Notes: generated from the sequence alone by a model not told the origin. A DNA stretch of 64,000 bases from Botryococcus braunii (GCA_002005505.1 MVGU01001231.1:106001-170000); one strand, 5' to 3'; positions 1 through 25,794 are shown, counted from the stretch's first letter. Translations and numbers: made by a program.

Positions 1-3000
1 GGCACCACAAGTTTCACAGAGAGCGGCGAGAAGAAAAGGGGGATCCTCCAAGTAAGTCGCGGCGGGAAAGGGGGGGCAAGGACCGCAAATCTAAGGCTGC
101 CGAGGCCATTCAATTGCCTTGGGAAGGAGACCCCTTCTGGCAGGTTGGCCCTCTACCCTACCTTTTGAAGCTGTCCGTCGCTTGCCTCTTGTGCATTCTG
201 TCATGCAGCTTCAAAACTGCTCCTTGGCTCGCCTGTCACTACAGCACCATGTTGAGACTACTTCGCTGGCAGACGGATTTTTGTAAGGTAGCATTAAGAA
301 CTTACATTTAGAAGCAACCATTATGTGTCAAGGGGGCTGTGCGGGGAACCACCTATGTAAGAACGTGGCTTTACTTGCGCTGGTTTGCATGGTTGTCTCT
401 CCCCATGGGGGCCCATCGCTGTTGTCCTCTCAGTTGCACATTAGAAGGCTTGGGTTATCTGCCATTGTGAATGTCGGTTGAGTGGCGGTGTGCCTGTCTG
501 GGTCTGCAGATAAAATGGTCGGAACTGCAGCCGACTCTGGTGAAGAAGCTGGGAAGCGGGAGCTTCGGGCAGGTAGGGCGTTTCAAACCCCACCCCACAA
601 ACTGGAGGGGGGCTGTGGACATGCCTTTTGCTTTTCCATGGCATTCCTCTTGCTTACAAGTGCTTATCTTGCAGTCCATTGCGCTATTGCACTGGTGACA
701 TGTCTATCGTTTGGAACTTCCAAACGATGTCGTGGCAGGGTGCATGTATCGCGAAGAAGCCGAGCCCCTCTCACAAAGTTGTTATGCATTCTGGCAGCCT
801 GGAAGCATGGCATTGAGCGTGCGCCGCCTTCCGTCCTCTTGAAAGTGCTGACACTCATTTTGGCACAGGTGTATGAGGCGTATTTCCATGCAGCAAGTAT
901 GGCAGTTAAGATCATGACCTTGGATGGTGACGAGCTTGATCCGAAGATTTTACAGCGTTTCAAGTGCGTTCTTGTTGCGTTCAACTTCGTATTTCGATGT
1001 GTTTTCATGTTGCCCACCCATTCCCCCACACACGCACACACACACAGACATACACATCATGCACCTGTACACGCACATGCATGCACACACATTCCCACAC
1101 ACCCACCCATCTAACAACCCCCTCTTTGCTGAATGTGTCTGTGTGACGTTGATTTTGTTCCTTTTTTGTCTTCTTGGTTGGAAAGTTTTGGGGGGGCGGG
1201 GGAGGGGTGAGCATCATTCATTTCGGGTTTATTTATGACCCAGGGAATGGGTAACCTTGCGCGCGGAGTTGTTGGTCTATATGTAACTGCATTTTCCAGC
1301 ACTTACAAACGCAGGCTGCAAGCTGCCTTATCCTCATCTGCATCCAGTAGGAGAATGTTCACCATCATCGACTTAATGTAACTTGAAAACTTGTCGTTTT
1401 AAGAAGATGGCCTGGAATGGCAGTAATACATGGGACTTATTGCCTGCGCTCAAATCAAGTTTTGCCTTGTGTCGGATATGGACATCATTTTCCATGAGCG
1501 GCTGGACAGGCAAGAGGTGGATCTGCAGAGGCGTCTGAGCTTGCATCCGAACATCGTTCGTTTCTTGGGGGCATGCTGCCATACGCCCTCCACGTCTGGC
1601 AAACCCTCCAAGTTCAGCAAGGCTCCCCAGGGTCTCCCCCAGGTGTGGCCGCTCCCTCCGCACTATTGCCACACTATGTGTGAACTGTCTGTGTGTGTGG
1701 GAAAGGGGCGGGGGGTTTATGGGTGCGGATGCGTGTGTATGTGAGGCTGGCTGCGTGGCTGGTTGGTCGAATGTTTGGGTTTGCAAAGGAAGGGGGTCTA
1801 ACTAACTTGCAGACACGTGCAGCTGGCTGTTCCCCTCCTCCATAATTGGTTTCCCTCTATGTTTTTTGTGCCTGGGATACTAGGGAGAAAGGGGTGGGTG
1901 CTGGATGGAGTCTCGGGAAATATGAGGCAGACACATGCTATGAGGCATCAGCTTGGCAGGGCCTGGCTCTGAGAATGGAAAAATGATTGGGCTGCGGAAA
2001 ATGCTTGGGCAGGGCATCACGCTGGCTATCGTGATGGAACTGTGCCGCTTTGGCAACCTGTTCAAGCTGATAGAGCTGGCTCGCCGAGTCAGCCGCCTTT
2101 CCCCGGGGGTGCGCAGTGGCGCACTACCCCCCGCTACTACAGAGGAGACCAAACTTAAGGTGTGGAGCCTTTCAAGCACGGCCCTGTCTGTCAGCTGTTC
2201 AGAGGGACAATGATATGGGGGTTGAGGCAGAGATGGGTCACCGACATGGACCTTCTGGCTTCCAGATAGGTTTACAGGTTGGATGTGCCCACTTTCAATT
2301 GTCAGGCTTGTCCATTGTCATCTTGTTCCCCTCAGGGAGTGTTTGCCTGGACAAACGTTGTTGCGATGCTGTGCCCTTCCTATGCGCAGTGCGATTGATC
2401 GATCTGAAGGTAGGTGGTTTAAGCTGTTCGGGCCGGAATAAAGGATGGTCCTTAAACCTTGCGTCGGCCAGTGCATCTGGAGTTATGGTTGGGTACTGAT
2501 GGGAAGAAGTGTGGGGGCAGGCTTGCCCTGGTTGGCGACTGTACCACACGTGGGGCATCCGCCTGGAGCTTCTGAAGCAGGTGGCGGCAGCTGTGGAGTT
2601 CATGCACAGCCAGAATGTGGTTCATCGGGACTTGACCTCCTACAATCTGCTTGTCACCGACAAGTGGGAAGCCAAGGTGCGTGCTGCTGCCCCTGCCTGA
2701 TTTCCAGTGGCTTCACTGCCTCGAACCTTGGTTAATCAGCTTTGAACTCATGACCCGCTTAGACATGGAATGGGTGCCTTGCCCCTCCGCCCCCCCCCCC
2801 CCCCCCAAAACCCCAAGAAAAGGGGGGGGAGAGCAGGCACTCAAACTTGCACATTTGCCGGGCCACAGTGGCTCCCAGACATGCACATGATGGTGAAATT
2901 GTGAACTGAATGTTATTGGGGTGTTTCAGGTGGCGGACTTCAATTTGAGCCGTGGGCTGTCGGAGGAAACCGTGCCCAGCAGTGGTCAAGTCAATTCTCC

Positions 3001-3128
3001 CGAGTGGTCGGCGCCTGAACGACTTTCTGGGCAGGTCAGCAGGGTTCTCAGCCCCTTACTGCTATATCCTTTGCCTGGTGATAGATGGTTTGCGAACCTA
3101 TGTCATGTTGGACCTCTTGAAAGGCTGA

Positions 3129-3214
<86 letters not shown>

Positions 3215-3259
3215 TTTGTGTTTGTGTGTGTGTTTGTGTTTGTGTTTGTGTGTGCGTGT

Positions 3260-3346
<87 letters not shown>

Positions 3347-4362
3347 CTGTGTGGAGGGGGGGGGGTGGGGAAAGGAAAGGGGTGGGGGGAGGAGGAAGAG
3401 AGAGGGGTGATGGGAAGAAGGGGAGAGTGGTGGGGTAATTACAGGAATAGAGGAGTATTTGCTGACAGGAGGTCATGCACGCTGCAGGCATATGGTAAGG
3501 CAGCAGACGTCTTTTCCTTCGGTGTGGTCTTGTGGGAAATGGTCACGCTGGGAGTACCCTGGAGGGAAGACCTGGGGGCCAAGGAGCGTGCCCTTCAGGG
3601 GGACCAAGGTCCCCGGAGTACCACCGAGGATGGCCCTTTCAGGGATCAGGTGTTTCATGTGATGAACGCCGTACCCCAGGGGAGCCGACTGATCTTCCCG
3701 GAACCGGCTGCCGTCTGCCCAAACCTTCCTGAGGCCTCTGAGGTGCGACGCAGCATTCTTAGCATGAGCTCGCTGCACTATGGTGCACTGGTAACTGCAG
3801 AACTTAAAGGAGCAACATATTTGCAGCTGGAAAAATTGTGGGGTATTGATTGTTGACCGGGGAGGGATTTGGGGGCTCACGGCGATGGGAGGGAAGATGG
3901 GTTGTCTTGCTGTTGACCTGCACTGCTTTGGTTGAGTGAGGAAGAAGCTGGTAGGGTCCTGATGGAGGGATGCAGTAAAGCATAGATCAGCAGTACCGCA
4001 TGAAATGGGCTGGCAAAGATGAGCACATGAGGTCCTTACCTTCTTCAGTCTGTGCGGGCCCAGCTGTCTTGCCCGAAAGAGCGATCCATCGCGAAACTGT
4101 CCTCTCTGCTCATAAGGCGTATCACACGCTTTTATGTTATCCGCTCATGCCTCTTAAAGGGTCCAGAACATGTCGCCTGCAAGAAACATCTTCAATGGGG
4201 AGGAGGGGGGCGCAGGTGATTGAGCTTGCGCAGGAATGCTGGGCCCATGACCCAAAGGAGCGCCCCAGCATGAACTCAGTATGCTGTCGCCTGGATGCCA
4301 TACTGGGATCCGTGAAGGCACGTACTCGTGCCGAAAAGTATGGCCCCCGCCCCTCCCAGTGA
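1..4362 (+). CDS. TKL/Raf-like protein kinase, 5' end outside window
   Basis: Nine exons join in phase: 1-51 (partial), 510-572, 869-963, 1510-1642, 2013-2159, 2521-2676, 2930-3034, 3488-3742 and 4216-4362 (TGA). All internal introns are GT-AG. The translation is a protein kinase catalytic domain. Motifs in order are the glycine loop GSGSFGQVYEA, the ATP-binding lysine in MAVKIM, the alpha-C glutamate in QEVDLQRRL, the catalytic loop VHRDLTSYNLL, VADFNLS in place of DFG, SAPERL (APE), DVFSFGVVLWEM, and the closing arginine in DPKERPSM. A cytosolic Ser/Thr phosphotransferase role is expected from the family; the substrate is unknown. The residues just before the domain (IKWSELQPTLVKKL) resemble the linker before plant Raf/EDR1-type domains. 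The DFN motif is unusual but occurs in some green-lineage TKL kinases, from memory. The regulatory N-terminus lies upstream of the window. Intron 7 holds a 220-bp (GT)n tract. Confidence 0.9.
3131..3350. repeat. (GT)n microsatellite, intronic
   Basis: About 220 bp of nearly pure GT with a short TTTG-interrupted middle and a G-rich tail. It lies in the intron between the VADFNLS exon and the DVFSFG exon of the first kinase. Confidence 0.97.
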
Positions 4363-7300
4363 GTTCAGTACACGTTTTCATGCTACGAGCTCAGAGTCTT
4401 GCATGGTATGGGCTCATCACGCTGTCATTGCTTACCACAGGGATGCTCAGAGTGCCAGAGTTGCTGGCTTTGCAGTTCGGGATACGTGCGGTGGAGGCTT
4501 ATTAGGGTGAAGTCTTTTGGGGTGATGCTCCTGTTCAGAAACCAGCTGTCTTCTTTATTGCAATTACAAGAGATGGGTTATTCAGGAGCAGAAGAAAGAG
4601 TGTGTGCAGCCAAGAGAGAGGGATGTTTCAGGCAGTGCCAGAATTAATGTCACAGGAATAGACTGGCATGTACTGCAGGGAGCTGTCAAGACCCGGTGCA
4701 GATAATCCAGCTGCACATATTTTGTTAACATGTTTGTGAGACACATATCGATTGGGAAACCTATCGTGGCCAGTCTCTGCACAATTTAGCATACGGGGTA
4801 TGATCGGGGGGCTGTGCCTTGGAATCCCAGGAACCAAGGGAATAGACTGGATTCCTTAATTGACCCAACAATTAAGGTTGTGCTCTGCAGCAGCATTGAG
4901 CATTGATCGCAAGGCTTTTGAACCAAGTGCGGTTGTTGCTCAGAGGGTCTCTGTTGAAGACCTCTGGTATCTGGTAGTGGCCAAGAGGCACTTTAAACAG
5001 GTATGTTTAGAATGTGAGTTCGAGTAAAATGTGCGACTGGTTGGCACCATATGGGCCAAGTTCAGCAGGTTAGCGAGGAAGGGAGTGTACACATGCTGTT
5101 GCCATTAATAAGCTAGTACAGTGTTGAGCATTCGCAGACTTGGTTGTAGACAGCAGGAAAGGAGATCTGGATTCTGTTGTAAGTCCAGGTGCATTGTACA
5201 GATGTTGCAGTACATTGAGTACCAGGACAGCTGTACAATTGCACCTGCAATGCTGTTGCTTGCTACAGAGTGAGATTAAGGCATGGTCTCTTGCTGTACA
5301 AGACTTAGTCTCAGCTAAAGGCTTAAATCTGTGCATGGTGGCATACAGGATGGACTCTACATTTTAAGAGGCAGATTAGGGCATTATGATTCAAAGTATC
5401 TTGTTATGAATTATGGTGATCAATAGTTGCGCTCTGTGACCAACAGAAAGGTTGCATCAAGTTGGGCTAGGTATAGAAAGCACTGATTATTCCATGGTGT
5501 TGGGAAGTTACAACCTACCAATGCCTCATGATGATCCAATACACTGGATTTTCCGAGTAGAAATCGAATGATGGTTTGGATCGCCCAAGTCTCTAAAGGA
5601 GATGTCTCTAGCAACTGTGTCGAGGGCTTCAATGGGCAATTCAGTGTATTATATGTAATTGTGTAAGGTTACAAAAACTACAATCAAAAACTGAACCAAA
5701 CACTTTCAAGGTCTGCACTCTGTAGTCTTCCTAAGTTGCGGTAAAATTTCAAGATACATATTGTGTATCTTAAAGTCGTGTGACTTGACTTGCCGGCTCA
5801 GTAGCAGGCTGTTCAGCAAGTAGGTGTCCGGAATCTGAGTCCAGAATGTCCCAACTTAACCCGTCGAGTTTAGGTCCCAAATCTCTCAGGGGTTGGTGCT
5901 AACACGAACATTCTGCTCCAGCACGCGTTGTCCGCAAAAGGTTGTGTTGCCTAATTAGGCTTTTGTTGCTATCTATATAACCCCAGTTTTGCAGTACTGA
6001 CCAGGAGGAAAACTCTTGGGGGATTTAGGCATTATAACAAGTGCAGAGCCGATCAGCTCTGTATATGATCTTGATCCTGATGATCATATGATCTTGGCTT
6101 TGTAGGGCTGTCATGAAAATGTTTGCTTCAACAGTGAGTTTGAGATGGAAGTTGCTTTAGATAATCTGCCCGAACCCCAATTTGCATTTCATGCCCCAGG
6201 GGCTTCACGGTGTGAACTTCTAATGGGTACAGCTGGCACCATGTGGGGCGGTGCAATTTGACAAACTTGTAAGTTTGTTATTTAACAAAATTAAAGTTTG
6301 TTCATGAAGTGGCTGCTAGCTCTCAGGCACTCACTTCCTCAAATACTGGGAAAAGCAGAGAGAATGCTGAAATTTTAAGTTGGCCATATCCAATCCGCGT
6401 ACAGCAATTTCGTTATTATTTGTGGATATTCAGAGCTCTGGGCTCTTGCCGAGGCAGGGCGCATGCTCTTGCGTTACTGACAGAGCCGGCTCTCTGGGTT
6501 GCTGGTCTGTACTATTTACAGTATTGTTAGGAAAGATACCTATCTTCTCTAAAAAGTAGCTCAAAAACTACAGTATGAAGTATGTTTCGTTGGCTTTTGG
6601 ATGAGGAGTCTAGATCTGAAAGAATCATTACCAGGGTTGATGTACCTCCTACCGATTGTGTAAGTGAGAGTGAAGAAAGAAGAGGCAGATGTGCTAGCCC
6701 GTAATTAATAGCGCGTGGCTGTCTTCAACGTCCTGCATGGTCCTCAGGGAAGATAATATTCTAAGAGATATTACAATGAGGCGCTGATCCATGATTCAAA
6801 GAAGGTCAGCAAGATCTTGGTCGGCCTCTGCCGCACCATGTGGTTGAGTAGTCTACAAAAAAAGGAGTTAGATAAAGAGCGCCGGAGAGGGATGGAATTG
6901 CGGTCTGTGCACACGTGTGGCAGGAGAGGGAAGCCCTCTGAGGCCTCTGGCTGGTTGCCAACGGCCAGCCCCTTCCATCCCTGTGTGAGCCTTGACTGAT
7001 GATGGCTGCAGGTCTATCTCTATCCTCCTACCCACTCGTGTCGCCATATGGACACTGGAAGGATTTTGATGTATCTGGAAGCCGAGGTCGAGAGCCACCC
7101 TCATTTGTGACAATATTTGAGTCCGAGGACCCCGTCGCTCATACGTACTGTGTTTTGGCCTTTGTCTTACCAGGCCACCATGAGCATCTCAAGCTTTTTC
7201 GAAGAGCTTGTTTTACAGTTACGAGAGGCTCCTCAACCCATCTCTGCAGGGGATTGCGCACTGCATTTCCTTGTCTTGACCAGCCACTGTGTTTCGAGTA

Positions 7301-7824
7301 TACTACGTACAGGTGCAGCCTCATGTGGCTTAACCATGTCAGGTCTTGCTCAGGAATCGTGGTTCGTGCCCAGCCAGAAAAGAACGTGGGCAGGGGTTCC
7401 CATGTACCAGACTTTACTCTGTTCATTTTATTTTCTCAAAAAGTTTATTTCCACGGGTTTCTGTGGGACTGATGTCATTGTGACGCTGGTGGTTTGGCAG
7501 GTGGTCAGAGCTAGCTCCTCATTGATATTAGTGAGAGCGTAGTTTGAAGCTTTCCAAGGTGTGTTGAGGTCCTAGAGTTATTGCTTCATTTGAGGCATTA
7601 ATGGCGGATGCAATGATTAACAACTTGTATTTCATGGTGCGCTGCGTGGGCGTCTACGATGTAGGTGTGCACCACAAAAGTCACGGGATTAAGAGAGGCT
7701 TCCCACGGGGTATGGCAAAAATGGATTTGAAGGGCGCAGCTGCAGTGGTTGTAACGGTTGTCATGATCTGCAGGCCATACACTGGTCGCCACTTTCTGCA
7801 CTTCCTGCTTGCAATTGTTGCACA

Positions 7825-7914
7825 ACGAAGCAAACTTGATGATTACATACGTATTTGCTCATTGATGGCAACGAAGCAACTTGCTGATTACGTACGTATT
7901 TGCTCATTGGTTCG
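7825..7914. repeat. Two-unit tandem duplication of about 45 bp
   Basis: Units 7825-7870 and 7871-7914 both start ACGAAGCAA and both contain TACGTATTTGCTCATTG. They differ by a few substitutions and two bases in length. Confidence 0.85.
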
Positions 7915-8207
7915 ACATTATCCTGACCATGCACCCCTTCAGATTTGCCGACAACGAAGATGTTTGAAGTACTCCAACGAGTTTGCACGTACAGCACAGT
8001 TTCATCATGCAGCATTTTGTTTACCTCCGGCAAAGCCTGCTTACAATTAGGTAGAAAGAGTGAAGGTTTTCTTGACACTTCCAAACCCTGAGTTTGGATC
8101 CCTGGCCAGCAAGCTAGGCACTTATCTTTGAATGGGCCATGCCATGCAGTGAGGCAACTGGTGACTATCAAAACCCATAGAAGCTCAGGGTGATGAGAAC
8201 ACAAAAG

Positions 8208-8208
<1 letters not shown>

Positions 8209-8293
<85 letters not shown>
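8209..8293. repeat. (CA)n microsatellite
   Basis: 85 bp of uninterrupted CA in the intergenic region. Confidence 0.97.
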
Positions 8294-8296
<3 letters not shown>

Positions 8297-9042
8297 CACG
8301 TGTGCCTGATTTCTAGATCGCATAGCTCTACACAGAGAGTCAAACCTGTGAACACATTCGCACATGCGTGGGGACCGCAAGCGTGATGCTTTGGTCAGGC
8401 CTGGGGAGATGGCCTCAAGCTGTGGTGGAGTGAACAAATGTATGGTGCACCATCACGTGAGGGAGCAGTTTGCGTCAAATTAGGTTGCAACAGGTCTTCA
8501 CATCTGTCAGGTAGACCTTGACGGGCGTCTTTGGCCTTTGCTGGACCGGATGGTCTGGACATGGGTCACGAAGAAGGGGAGTGAAAACGTGCCAAGGAAG
8601 TTGCCACATGCCTCGTGCCACATGAGATGTAGCGCAGACATGCGGTACATTGCTGCGGTACAATCCCGGATCTCACCACTTCATAGCCATGGGCATAATG
8701 AATAAACCGATAACTTATAAAATGTTCTATTCCATACATTCCGTCATTCATGAATCAAACTTTGACTTCTGCAGTTTTAGTGATCGGCTAGTTTGCTGCT
8801 CGACGTCGTGAGCGCACCAACGGAAAAGATATATTACTTGGACGCCGAAGCGTGAAAACCATGTGTTTTCATCCTCTGCAGCATGCTTTCGATATTGCCT
8901 GTACTAACATAGATCCTTGATCCTCATCGACACAGGGCCTGATGCCGATAGTAATCGAGATACCACTAGTTTAGAGACCTATACGCAGCAAGCTTGAGGA
9001 ATACTTTTTTGCTCCAGAGATAGGTTTATTTTTGTTGAAGAT

Positions 9043-21417
<12,375 letters not shown>

Positions 21418-22096
21418 AAAACACTGGGTAGTGTCGTTCAAACTTGAATGGCCAGAATCTCAGGACAGGCCTTGCCTCACTATATATAGTGAGAGCACAC
21501 CAGAAGGCTATCTATAGGCCAGTTAGCAAGGTGTGCAACGGGAATCCATGGCAGTCGACATCATCCTGATAGCCACATGCACAAAAATGCTGCTAAATGT
21601 TCTCCCAAAACGTTTGTACATTATGTGCCAGGTGGTGTATACAATATATTTACAGTATTTACAGTAGTGCATCTTAAACAAACCTGCACCACCAGCTGTA
21701 TACACTGTAGCGTTACTCAATTGAGTATTGCAATGCCAATGCTGCACACATGTGTACATATGTATATGCATGTGTATATGCATGTGTACATATGTACATG
21801 CATGTGTATATGTGTACACAAATCATGTCCCATCTGAACTGTTCCGGAGTTCCCTGCCCAAAAAAGTAGCTATGGGTGCTTGGTGGCATCAATGCGAATT
21901 TGTTTAAACTTATGAGTTTAGAGCTTAATTAAGACCGTGTAAGAGCTCAGCTAGTAAGGAAATGGAAACACAAATGTTTTATGGATCAACTGTTTCATGG
22001 ATTAATGTTATTGTTTTCAAAGCAGTCATGGTTAACCGGTCAACCCATACGCGGTTTAGCAAGCTTCAGTTTAGTAGTACTACGGGAATTCATCCA
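21418..22096. other. 3' flank of the glucosidase gene
   Basis: No gene seen. It contains an ATGTGTATATGC-type tandem tract at about 21745-21822. Confidence 0.5.
21745..21822. repeat. Short tandem tract of ATGTGTATATGC type
   Basis: Imperfect repeats of 10-20 bp built from TGTACATATGTA and TGCATGTGTATA. The tract is almost wholly alternating purine-pyrimidine. Confidence 0.8.
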
Positions 22097-22135
22097 CCAA
22101 GGCCCAGCCACTGATAATAAGTGGCTGGGCCTTGG
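22097..22135. repeat. Perfect 16-bp stem hairpin at a repeat edge
   Basis: CCAAGGCCCAGCCACT (22097-22112) and its exact complement AGTGGCTGGGCCTTGG (22120-22135) flank a 7-base loop. The right arm is the left edge of the dispersed repeat that follows. The second copy of the repeat starts with a degraded version of only that arm. Confidence 0.9.
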
Positions 22136-24065
22136 ATGTAGAGGCTCCGTCCGTGTTGGCGATATGTAACATACATCACATTCATGTGACATATGTTGAT
22201 AGCAATAGTGCTCAGAATATTATGAGAACTGTGAGCATTTATGAGTGAAGTTGAAGCATATGCATGGTTTGATACGGCGCCCAGCCCATCTGGCTACGTA
22301 CACACTATTACGTAGACACGCTGTGGTCTATCAGTGTTGGGAGCTGTTGAGCTTCGATTGGCTTTGAATTTGAGTGACCGTTTCCTCAATCAGCTGTTGC
22401 CATTCCGCCTCAACGCGCACGCCCCTTCTCTCTTTTGAAGAGTCCAAGGAAAGGGGGGGATCCCAAAGAGCACAGAGGGGGGGAGGGGCTGTCTTGTACG
22501 TGGATAGGTTAGAGCTGGAGACATGGTGCACACGACAAGTGGAAATGGTTTTGTGAAGGTTCCGCATACCTGCAGAGCCCTTTTGTATCAATAAAATTTA
22601 TGAACAAACCCCTGAAGGGTTCTGCAGAAGAGAAGGACGGTCTGGGCAAGGAAAGGGAGGTCTCATGGAAGCGGAAAGCAACATTACTGGTACTGGAAGT
22701 GCAGTGTGCGTCGAGGGACGCGGAAAGCATGTTGAGTGAGGCAGACATAGTGGGCGCAAGGAGTGCAGAGGTACCACTATACATATCGAGAAGGGGGAAA
22801 TACATTATTATTGGCGGTTTTGAGAGCTATTCGGATTGTCTCTCGTCCATCCTTCCTTCCTTCCGTCCATCCAGCGTACTGCTCGTGAAGCCACGTCCAC
22901 GAGCCTACCAGAAACGGAGTGAAGGACAGAACTCGTGCAGGAGGGCATGCCACACTGTACATCGTGGCCAATCGTGTGAATTACTGGGGAAATGCATATA
23001 GCTACAAGCCATAGATTTTATTAAAGGTTGCCGTCCAAGTGGTTATATGCAGCAGGGCAGGCGATAACTGTTTCCATCAAGTTGTTCGATGAGTTTGGAG
23101 CCCCCTGCATGGCGGTACCCCAATTTGCAAAGTAAACCAAGTACTGTCACCACTTCATGAAGTGGCGGCAAATGACCTGTACAGAAACAAAGGGACGTGC
23201 ACAGGTGACACTCCTAGAGGTTTTCATAGGGTTGTACGGGGTTCTTGTACATGGACATGTCGTCAGGCCTCGCTTGGAAAAGAGAAGGGACGCTCTGGGG
23301 ATCGAGAAGGATACATCTCGATTCCAAAAGGAAGTATTCTTTACAGCCCCTCTGGACATGTTTAGCTGCAGAACGTGAACAACACTCCTCAGGACCCCAA
23401 AGTTTTTGGTAACAAAAGACTACAAGGTCAGGGCCAAGTAGCGGGTGTGGACAAACTGGATGGGCCTAAAATGCGGCAAAGACAATGGGTGCAAAAACAA
23501 GTATGAATAGCTGTTTTAAGAGCGCCGGACATCAGCAATGACATGATGCTCTCCCCCAACCGCCATACTGTAAATGTCGCATAGGCGCTGTGAACATGGG
23601 ATATGGTATTGTTTCCGGGATCCCTATATCCACATGGTAAGTCATGGCCAGATGACACCGTCACAGTGTCCATGGACTTCAAACGGACATTGAGGAAATG
23701 TCCTGTTTGTCCAACATTAATGGGAAGGCAAGTAAACCATCTCGTTGAAACATCTTGGCCATACAATCCATCGAAGTGATGGATATGCATGGCTGATGCC
23801 TCATTTACTACTAAACATGGAGCATGTGCAATTTACCGTTCAGAATCCGCTTGGCTTGGGTGACTTTTGTAATGGGGCAAGACTTGTTGGGTAGTCCGTC
23901 GACTTGGAGCTATGCTGTGCCTTCAAATACACGGTGATGCACTGCGGAGACGAGTCAACACTAAGATGACATGGTGGTCACATAGTTGTGTCTCGAGGGA
24001 GCGGTACTGGGGACCATTACATCCAACGAAGGAGGAAACACAGGATTATCTGCCGCTGAGCTGAC
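22120..24065. repeat. Dispersed 1.9-kb repeat, copy 1
   Basis: Collinear with 46935-48866 in the same orientation, with similarity that I judge by eye at about 85-90%. Shared landmarks include CTTGGATGTAGAGGCTCCGT at the left edge and CTGCCGCTGAGCTGAC at the right edge, after which the copies diverge abruptly. Broken reading frames are conserved between copies on both strands, but none matches a family I recognise and both copies carry frameshifts. No LTR, poly(A) tail or clear target duplication is visible. It is probably a degraded mobile element or a non-autonomous derivative of one. Confidence 0.75.
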
Positions 24066-24247
24066 AACTCAGACATGTACAGGGACAGACTCGTCCCTCC
24101 AGTGATCTTTTTATTCAAGGTAAATGTACCTTAAGTGTGAGGTTACAGTGGTTTGTACCTTATTGAAATTGTACCTCAGGATATAATTTGAAGTTTGCGG
24201 ACATCCATCGTCATTGGTACATGTAAGAGACTCCCACCAGTCCCCCC

Positions 24248-24500
<253 letters not shown>

Positions 24501-24505
24501 CTGTT

Positions 24506-24841
24506 GAGGCAGAGTTCATGGCTTCTAGCCTTGCCATCAAGGAGGCCAACTGACTGAGGTCCTTCTTGGAGGAGATTGGAGAGCCGCCTTGGAATGTTAA
24601 GATTTTCATTGACAACCAAGGGTACATCAACAATCTCAGAAATCCTGTAAACTCTAAGTTCACAAAGCATATTGCAGTGGCATTTCACTATGCACGCGAG
24701 GCAAGTAAGCTGTGCCAAGTTGATATCCAATATGTGGAGTCAGCCAAGAATCGTGCAGATGTGATGACCAAGCCACTGGTTGGTCCAGTGTACATGAAAC
24801 ATGTCGATGCTCTAGGTCTACCCACTCTGTATCAAGAGTGA
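24506..24841 (+). pseudogene. Ty1/copia RNase H fragment (older subfamily)
   Basis: The translation shows the 3' end of a copia polyprotein: EAEFMASSLAIKEAN, an in-frame stop, then FLEEIGEPPW, NQGYINNLRNPVNSKFTKH, YVESAKNRADVMTKPL and a terminal stop. It is clearly diverged from the copia family at 27643-37581. Everything upstream of RNase H is missing, with the break at the microsatellite. A purine-rich polypurine tract (ACAAGGGGAAG) precedes the 3' LTR. Confidence 0.85.
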
Positions 24842-24854
24842 AGACAAGGGGAAG

Positions 24855-25594
24855 TGTTACATTTGTGAGATGTAGTGAGACTGCCTTCCTCTTGAACAGA
24901 CATGAACTCGTAAAGGGAAATGATAAAAATGGCATGAACAAAGGCATACTTGAGACGAATAGAACTATTTACCACAGAGAAGTGTGGTTAAACACAAGGT
25001 CATGTTATAAATAGTGTCGTACGGTATTTACACGTGGTTGCCAGATCAACGCGTGATCTTGCAACGCTGATATTTGAGAAGCAAGCATTGGAGTCGAATG
25101 TCACTTGCCTAGCACTATCAATGTCTGATACCTGTGTGAAGACAGCAAGTGTGTTTCGTGTGGCGCAAGGCCGCCATAATAACGGCCCAGCCAACTAAAG
25201 CAACTGATCACTCGCTCCGCTCGTGCTTGGAGGTAAGGCCGATTGGTCTAGTTAGACATGTTAAGACATGCATGGACAAGTTACTTGCTTGCTATAACTG
25301 AATTGTTGAACATCTGTATCTTCATCGGTTGCGGGTGTCATACCTATGAGTGAAGATCAGGGAGACAAGTATCATGCAAGATATTTGTTAGCGCATGCAA
25401 GGATTTATGTTATGGAGGCTCAATTGCGCTAGCATAAGAAGACTCTAAATGTAACAACTTGCCTAGCACTATCAATGTCTGATACATGTGTGAAGACAGC
25501 AAGTGTGTTTCGTGTGGCGCAAGGCCGCCATAAGAACGGCCCAGCCAACTAAAGCAACTGATCACTCGCTCCGCTCGTGCTTGCAGGTCTTCAC
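24855..25594 (+). mobile_element. 3' LTR of the truncated copia element
   Basis: It begins TGTTACATTTG straight after the polypurine tract. It contains a module of about 130 bp twice (about 25108-25236 and 25455-25587), the same architecture as the other copia LTRs here. The 3' boundary is approximate, and the sequence CCCATAACC follows at 25596-25604. Confidence 0.6.
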
Positions 25595-25794
25595 ACCCAT
25601 AACCTAAATATAAGACTTAATCCCTCTTTGTTTGCGGATTCTGCAGACAACCATGCCTCGCTAAAGCCGGGAAAAGAAGCCAGGAACGGATGGAAGGAAA
25701 ACTCAACGCATCATGCCGCCAACGAGCCCCGAGGTAGGACCCACAGGAGTATTTGGATGTTGTAGGGGTTTGCATTTGCATGTGTTGAAGCTAC

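Larger units (their letters stand above)
4363..9042. other. Intergenic, 3' flank of kinase and 5' flank of glucosidase
   Basis: I see no convincing exon. Short frames are present but share no family motif and have no phase-consistent splice partners. The longest is 7601-8050 (+, 149 codons, unrecognised). It spans a 46-bp tandem duplication, so it contains two similar 15-residue segments; I treat it as chance or, at best, hypothetical. The promoter of the glucosidase should lie near 8700-9042, but no motif stands out. Confidence 0.5.

Noticed and set aside
3048..3491. Long frames of Cys-Val, Thr-His, Arg-Glu or Ser-Leu repeats over microsatellites (also near 9650, 10320, 24180, 43415, 53354 and 59614)
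   Set aside because: They are translations of dinucleotide tracts in introns or intergenic DNA, with no independent coding evidence.
7601..8050. 149-codon plus-strand frame
   Set aside because: It has no motif and no splice partner, and it includes a tandem duplication. It is probably chance.
22331..23001. Specific protein assignment for frames in the 1.9-kb repeat
   Set aside because: Frames are open on both strands and broken differently in each copy, and no family motif is visible.
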